Source of the DNA: Mesorhizobium_K sp040049215
GTDB lineage: Bacteria; Pseudomonadota; Alphaproteobacteria; Rhizobiales; Rhizobiaceae
Reading direction: 5' to 3'
DNA: 64,000 bases
NCBI RefSeq assembly: GCF_040049215.1
Contig: NZ_JBDZDN010000003.1
Location: 310,001-374,000 of the forward strand
Shown here: positions 60,314-64,000 of the stretch, piece after piece
How positions within the stretch are numbered: position 1 is the first letter of the stretch
Layout of the letters: each line of letters begins with the position of its first letter
The notes under the pieces: generated by a model
What the model saw: the letters and a program-made list of their open reading frames with translations, nothing else
The model's database searches: none
What the model was told of the DNA's origin: nothing
Made by a program: the position numbers and the translations under genes

Positions 60314-61510
60314 TCAGGCCCGGTCGGCGCTGCCGACTTGCGCCATGCCTTCAAACTGGTGATAGCCGACCGTCGTTGCAAGCACGGTTGTCGTATCGCC
60401 GTCGAACGGCTTCTCCGATTCCGCATCGAAAACAGGATAGCCGGCGCGGTTGTGAACGGCGAGCGCGGCCAGCGCCACGGCGAACGGGAATTGCGCTTCC
60501 TTCAAATGGCCAACGACGTTGGAAAAACCGCGCAAGGCGACATTGGGCATCGCCTCGAAGGCCTTTATCTCCGCAGATGTCGCGGCATGCGCTCCCGAAA
60601 CGCCGGATATGGCAAGTATCGGCCGGCCGGCCGGCATGCCTGCCTTGACCGCGAGGGCCGCAATTCCCGCCGCAAGATCATCTTTCCGACGTCGCGCACG
60701 GCTGGAGACCACCTGGCCAAGCTGCGCATAAGCCTTGCGGCCGCGTTTTTCAGCATGTTCGCGCGATTCGAGCACCAGGAATGCCCCGCCCGAGCCGGTG
60801 ACGACACCGCCGCCTTCGGAACCCTGGCGCCGCCAAACCGGCTTCCAAGGGCCGCGGTGCAGATATCCCGCCAATTCGTAGCCAAGCAGCATGTCATGAT
60901 GTTCTGTCTGGAAGGCGCCGCCGACCAGCATATGCGACGACTGGCCGGAACGGATGCGCGCGGCCGCGGTCTCCACTGCCGCGACGCCAGCGCCTTCCTC
61001 GCCCATGAAGGTGCGCGACGAGCCGGTGACCTTGTGGACGATGGAGATGTTGCCGGCGAGCAGGTTGGAAAGCTGCGCCAGGAAAAGGGTGGGGCGCAGA
61101 TCGGTCGTCAGTTTTTCGTTGAGCAGGACGTCGCGGTCGTTGCGTGTCGTCGACGCTTCCAGGATCGCCGAGTCGACCGCCTCGTCCCTTTCGCCGCCGC
61201 CGGCCGCGACCACCATGTCCATGGTGGCGCAAAGCGTCTCGTCCTTGATGGCGGCGTCGTCGAGCGCGAGTCCGGCTGCATAGGTACCGAGCCGCTGCCA
61301 TGTCTCCATCTGCCGCTGGTCGCCGCGCTTTGGAATCTGCAGCCCCCAGTCGATGGCGGGCAGGGGATGAATTACGTATGGCGCGAAACGCACATCGTCC
61401 GTCACCGGTTGTGGCTTGTCAGCCGTCAGCTTCCGCCAATGCGCGTCGACGCCTTCGCCGAGCGCTGAAACCAGCCCGATGCCGGTGATGAGAACGTCGT
61501 TGGGGTTCAT
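60314..61510 (-). CDS. fabF2XL: Beta-ketoacyl-ACP synthase-like partner lacking the active-site cysteine
   Basis: The 398-residue condensing-enzyme fold protein (MNPNDVLITGIGLVSALGEGVDAHW) has no TACASG motif; the corresponding stretch reads VTGSSRTFMGEEGAGVAA, with Ser instead of Cys. The second His region is kept (NVVGHLKEAQF), the first is not obvious. This resembles a chain-length-factor partner that forms a heterodimer with the complete synthase and sets product length. It directly follows acpXL (40 nt gap) and precedes fabF1, as in the rhizobial cluster except that fabZXL is missing between acpXL and this gene. Confidence 0.85.
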   Translation of the reverse strand: MNPNDVLITGIGLVSALGEGVDAHWRKLTADKPQPVTDDVRFAPYVIHPLPAIDWGLQIPKRGDQRQMETWQRLGTYAAGLALDDAAIKDETLCATMDMVVAAGGGERDEAVDSAILEASTTRNDRDVLLNEKLTTDLRPTLFLAQLSNLLAGNISIVHKVTGSSRTFMGEEGAGVAAVETAAARIRSGQSSHMLVGGAFQTEHHDMLLGYELAGYLHRGPWKPVWRRQGSEGGGVVTGSGGAFLVLESREHAEKRGRKAYAQLGQVVSSRARRRKDDLAAGIAALAVKAGMPAGRPILAISGVSGAHAATSAEIKAFEAMPNVALRGFSNVVGHLKEAQFPFAVALAALAVHNRAGYPVFDAESEKPFDGDTTTVLATTVGYHQFEGMAQVGSADRA

Positions 61511-61549
61511 AGCGCGCCGTTTCCGGTCAAACGGCCGTGGCTCTGGCCA

Positions 61550-61831
61550 TCAGGCAGCCTTTGCGGCGACCAGCCCGTCGATCTTGGCGCAGAGGTTCTT
61601 CATCAGGAAGTACTCGTCGGTCGAAGCCTTGCCGTCGTTGACTTCCTGAGTCCACTTCTCAAGCGGCACCTTGATGCCGAATTCCTTGTCGATCGCGAAA
61701 ACGATGTCGAGGAAATCCAGGCTGTCGATGCCGAGATCGTCGATGGTGTGGCTTTCGGGGGTGATGGTGCTGATGTCGATCTCGCTCGTGTCGGCGATGA
61801 TCTTGGCGACTTTCTCGAAAGTGGTCGGCAC
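61550..61831 (-). CDS. acpXL: Acyl carrier protein AcpXL
   Basis: The 93-residue acyl carrier protein carries the growing very-long-chain (27-hydroxyoctacosanoate type) chain used for lipid A. The phosphopantetheine Ser is in IDDLGIDSLDFLDIVFAI, and the stretch SEIDISTITPESHTIDD is typical of AcpXL. The start is GTG 61831 behind GAAGGA, which gives exactly the 93-residue length of known AcpXL proteins; in-frame upstream residues look unrelated. First gene of the lipid A cluster. Confidence 0.93.
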   Translation of the reverse strand: MPTTFEKVAKIIADTSEIDISTITPESHTIDDLGIDSLDFLDIVFAIDKEFGIKVPLEKWTQEVNDGKASTDEYFLMKNLCAKIDGLVAAKAA

Positions 61832-61980
61832 GGTTTTTCCTTCAAATTCCCAGCAGCCCGGGAAAAGTGCCCAGGCGCGGTTCGTCGACCGGCTGTCTAA
61901 TCGCTTTTTCTTGCTATGAAAAGAGCCGCTTGCCGCCCTTGACACGCTGCAGCGCCTTTCGGCGACGCGAAAGCCTGTCT

Positions 61981-62529
61981 TCAGTTGAAGATTATGCGCC
62001 CCAGCACTTGCAGACCCTCGTCTCCCGGGCCGACGATCACGGCCTCGCCCTCGCGAGCCGCCTGGCCGGTGAGCGCCTCGATGGTCTCAAGATGGGTGAC
62101 GAGGACGAGATTGCCGGAGCCGGAATAGTCCCGGACTTCCTTGAGGATCGCCTCGATCTGTTCCTTGCGGGCTGGCTCTTCCGCGGCAGGCGGGTCGAGC
62201 GGCGGGAAATCCTCGGCGTCGCCGAAGGCCAGCCGGGCGGTGTCCTTCGTCCGGCAGTAGCCGCTGGTCAGCACGCGCTCGGTCGGCGCGGCGCGGGCTG
62301 CGAACAGCGCGCCGATCTTGCGCGCCTGTTGTTTTCCTCGGTCCGAGAGGTTGCGCTGCGTAGAGCATTTCTCGATGTCGAAACTCGCGGGATCGGCGGC
62401 TCCGGGCGCCATCGCGTGGCGCAAGAGGACGACATGCTCGCCCTCGCGCAGCAGCGCCCAGCCAGCCTCCGTCGCCATTGCCTGAGCGGCACAGGCAAGC
62501 ATCAGCGCGGCGACGACCAAACGCAGCAT
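61981..62529 (-). CDS. Secreted histidine phosphatase family protein
   Basis: The 182-residue phosphoglycerate-mutase-like protein has a signal peptide (MLRLVVAALMLACAAQAMA) and the RHG-type active site VVLLRHAMAPGAADP, the ERVLTSGYCRTKDTARLAF block and the second catalytic His in LVLVTHLETIEAL. It is probably a periplasmic phosphatase of unknown substrate. ATG 62529 is chosen because GGGAGG stands 10 nt before it; ATG 62547 in the same frame is less well supported. It is divergent from the AEC transporter gene. Confidence 0.82.
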   Translation of the reverse strand: MLRLVVAALMLACAAQAMATEAGWALLREGEHVVLLRHAMAPGAADPASFDIEKCSTQRNLSDRGKQQARKIGALFAARAAPTERVLTSGYCRTKDTARLAFGDAEDFPPLDPPAAEEPARKEQIEAILKEVRDYSGSGNLVLVTHLETIEALTGQAAREGEAVIVGPGDEGLQVLGRIIFN

Positions 62530-62679
62530 TCGGCGATTTCCTCCCATGGGCGACGACGGATATAGGGATGTGAAAGAGGGAATAAAGGCAAGCGTAGCCC
62601 CGAGACCCGCTGTTAGAGGTGTGCGGCCGCCTCCACCCAGCGGTTGCGCCGGGCGGCGCAGTCGCCTATTCGGCAGGGC

Positions 62680-63627
62680 GTGTCGCCGGTCGTCGAAACC
62701 ATCCTTTTCGTCTTCGGACTTGTCGCGCTCGGCTATCTCGCCGGGCTGACCGGCTATCTCAAGGTCGAAGTCGGGGATGCGCTCACGGAATTCGCCGTCG
62801 GCGTTGCACTGCCCCTGCTTCTCTTCCGCACCATGATCGCCGCGGATTTCCAAGGCTCCGCCCCATGGTCGCTGTGGGCGGCCTATTTTTCGGCCGCTGC
62901 GGTTGCCTGGACGGCGGGCCACCTAGTCACCACCCGCATCTTCGGCCGGGATTCGCAGGCCGGCGTCGTTGGCGGCGTTGCGACGGCTTTCTCCAACCTG
63001 CTCCTTCTCGGCCTGCCCTTCATGCAGGGGGTTTTCGGGCGGCAGGGCATCGAGATCCTGTCCCTGATCATCGCCGTGCACCTGCCGGTGATGATCATCG
63101 CCTCGATTATGTTGTTCGGCATTTTCGGGCGCGGCGGGGGCAGCATCGATCCGCTGCAGGTGATGCGAAGCTTCCTTCGCCGGATCGTGAAAAATCCACT
63201 GGTCGTCGGCATTCTGATCGGTCTGGCGTGGCGCATGACGGGTCTGGAACTGCCGACGCTCGCGGCTAGGCTTGTCGACGCGCTTGCCGGCATTGCCGGT
63301 TCGCTGGCGCTGTTCGCCATGGGGCTCGGCCTCAGAAAGTTCGGCATCTCCGGCAATGTCATGCCTGCGCTCGTGCTTTCGGCGCTGAAGCTTTTCCTGA
63401 TGCCTGCCGTGGCGCTCGGCGCAGCGCTTCTGCTTGGGCTGCCGCCGGTCGCCGCCAAGGTCGCTGTCGCCGCCGCGGCGCTTCCTTCCGGGGTTAACTC
63501 ATACCTCATCGCGACGCAGTTCGGCACCGGCCAGGCGCTTGCTTCCAACCAGATGACCATCACCACGGCTTTGGCCGTGGCGACCACGGCATTCTGGCTG
63601 ACGGTTGCGCAGGCCGTGTTCGGTTAG
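62680..63627 (+). CDS. AEC-family transporter (auxin efflux carrier type)
   Basis: The 315-residue membrane protein has ten or so hydrophobic segments in two halves and family motifs AVGVALPLLLFRTMIAADF, GVATAFSNLLLLGLPFMQGVFG, LGLRKFGISGNVMPALVLSALKL and AAALPSGVNSYLIATQFG. Bacterial members carry malonate, malate or similar organic acids. The start is uncertain (GTG 62680 is used; an in-frame ATG is absent). It precedes the succinate-semialdehyde dehydrogenase gene by 194 nt. Confidence 0.87.
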   Translation: MSPVVETILFVFGLVALGYLAGLTGYLKVEVGDALTEFAVGVALPLLLFRTMIAADFQGSAPWSLWAAYFSAAAVAWTAGHLVTTRIFGRDSQAGVVGGVATAFSNLLLLGLPFMQGVFGRQGIEILSLIIAVHLPVMIIASIMLFGIFGRGGGSIDPLQVMRSFLRRIVKNPLVVGILIGLAWRMTGLELPTLAARLVDALAGIAGSLALFAMGLGLRKFGISGNVMPALVLSALKLFLMPAVALGAALLLGLPPVAAKVAVAAAALPSGVNSYLIATQFGTGQALASNQMTITTALAVATTAFWLTVAQAVFG

Positions 63628-63821
63628 AGCGGCACGCTCTGGACGCAGGGCATTGCTGGACCAAGGCCCGCCAGTCGATAAGCATTGATCGCCGGACGCC
63701 GGCTGGAGTAGAGCAACTGTCGAGGCCGGAGCGGCAATCGCCGTCCCGGCAACGGCGGTCGACCCCTCGGCCTGCAACAATCTCGAAGCCGGCGCCGCGA
63801 CGCCGCAGAGGAGGCAAGACG

Positions 63822-64000
63822 ATGCTCCAGAAAACCAGCCATTTCATGCGCCAGGCGAACCTGATCGGCGGCGAATGGGTACAGGCCGACAGCGGCGCGA
63901 CGATCGACGTGACCAACCCCGCGACGGGCTTGAAGATCGGCACTGTGCCGAAGTCAGGCAAGGCCGAGACCCGCCGCGCCATCGAAGCGGCCGAAGCGGC
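63822..64000 (+). CDS. NAD(P)-dependent succinate-semialdehyde dehydrogenase, 3' end outside the window
   Basis: Only the first 59 residues are visible (LIGGEWVQADSGATIDVTNPATGLKIGTVPKSG...), and they match the N-terminus of aldehyde dehydrogenases of the GabD type. A strong site (GAGGAGG) lies 11 nt before the ATG at 63822. The catalytic Cys and Glu lie beyond the window edge, so the identity rests on the N-terminal pattern. Confidence 0.75.
   Translation, partial: MLQKTSHFMRQANLIGGEWVQADSGATIDVTNPATGLKIGTVPKSGKAETRRAIEAAEA

Overview
The window is high-GC chromosomal DNA from an alphaproteobacterium of the order Hyphomicrobiales (Rhizobiales), most likely Phyllobacteriaceae (Mesorhizobium, Aminobacter or a relative). 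The main reasons are the acpXL-fabF-fabF-adh-lpxXL cluster that makes the very-long-chain acyl group of rhizobial lipid A, the many betaine, amine and amino-acid oxidation genes, a rhizobial dispersed palindrome (58938-59007), and the style of the hypothetical proteins. No rRNA, tRNA, CRISPR array, prophage, plasmid-transfer or insertion-sequence genes were seen. About 65 protein genes fill the window with short gaps; both end genes are cut by the window edge.

Layout. 1-7 kb: an N-methylproline demethylase-like flavoprotein (5'-truncated), a GNAT acetyltransferase, a membrane GGDEF-EAL protein, glutaryl-CoA dehydrogenase, and an enolase-superfamily epimerase resembling hydroxyproline-betaine epimerase. 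7-8 kb: a cupin gene whose leader exists twice. 8.2-12.4 kb: threonine catabolism (kbl-tdh), a fumarylacetoacetate hydrolase and an SDR. 12.4-13.8 kb: cutC and a cupin. 13.8-17.2 kb: a compact phospholipid module (CDP-alcohol transferase, PlsC-like and CdsA-like genes overlapping by 4 nt, with a second acyltransferase divergent to them); the second acyltransferase carries an in-frame amber codon. 17.2-22.5 kb: small membrane and secreted proteins, a nitroreductase, a MaoC/CitE-like pair and a DUF2336 protein. 22.5-27.9 kb: an MttB-like methyltransferase, a quinone oxidoreductase and a dimethylglycine/sarcosine dehydrogenase-like flavoprotein in one run. 28-31 kb: an MFS transporter and a class III aminotransferase. 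32-36.7 kb: valine catabolism (isobutyryl-CoA dehydrogenase, 3-hydroxyisobutyrate dehydrogenase) with a heptamer tandem repeat between the two genes, then a cupin that looks like a DMSP lyase, then cobQ. 36.7-45 kb: SnoaL-like, DUF2161, cupin, VOC, AraC, TauE/SafE, TerB, xthA and an NCS1 transporter. 45-49.7 kb: serS-surE-pcm followed by an M23/LysM lipoprotein with a degenerate catalytic site. 49.7-56.2 kb: a complete peptide-type ABC importer and an ArgE/DapE-type deacylase. 56.4-62 kb: an L,D-transpeptidase and the lipid A very-long-chain acyl cluster. 62-64 kb: a secreted histidine phosphatase, an AEC transporter and the start of a succinate-semialdehyde dehydrogenase.

Functionally the window combines a catabolic soil or host-associated lifestyle (betaines, threonine, lysine/tryptophan via glutaryl-CoA, valine, possibly DMSP) with envelope lipid and peptidoglycan genes. 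The observations most worth a second look are: a seryl-tRNA synthetase with an extra block of about 45 residues encoded by AT-richer DNA just before its serine-binding TAE motif; the amber codon in the acyltransferase; the DMSP-lyase-like cupin; the absence of fabZXL between acpXL and fabF2; the imperfect duplication of the cupin leader; and an [Fe-S] motif in the first gene with one canonical cysteine replaced by alanine.
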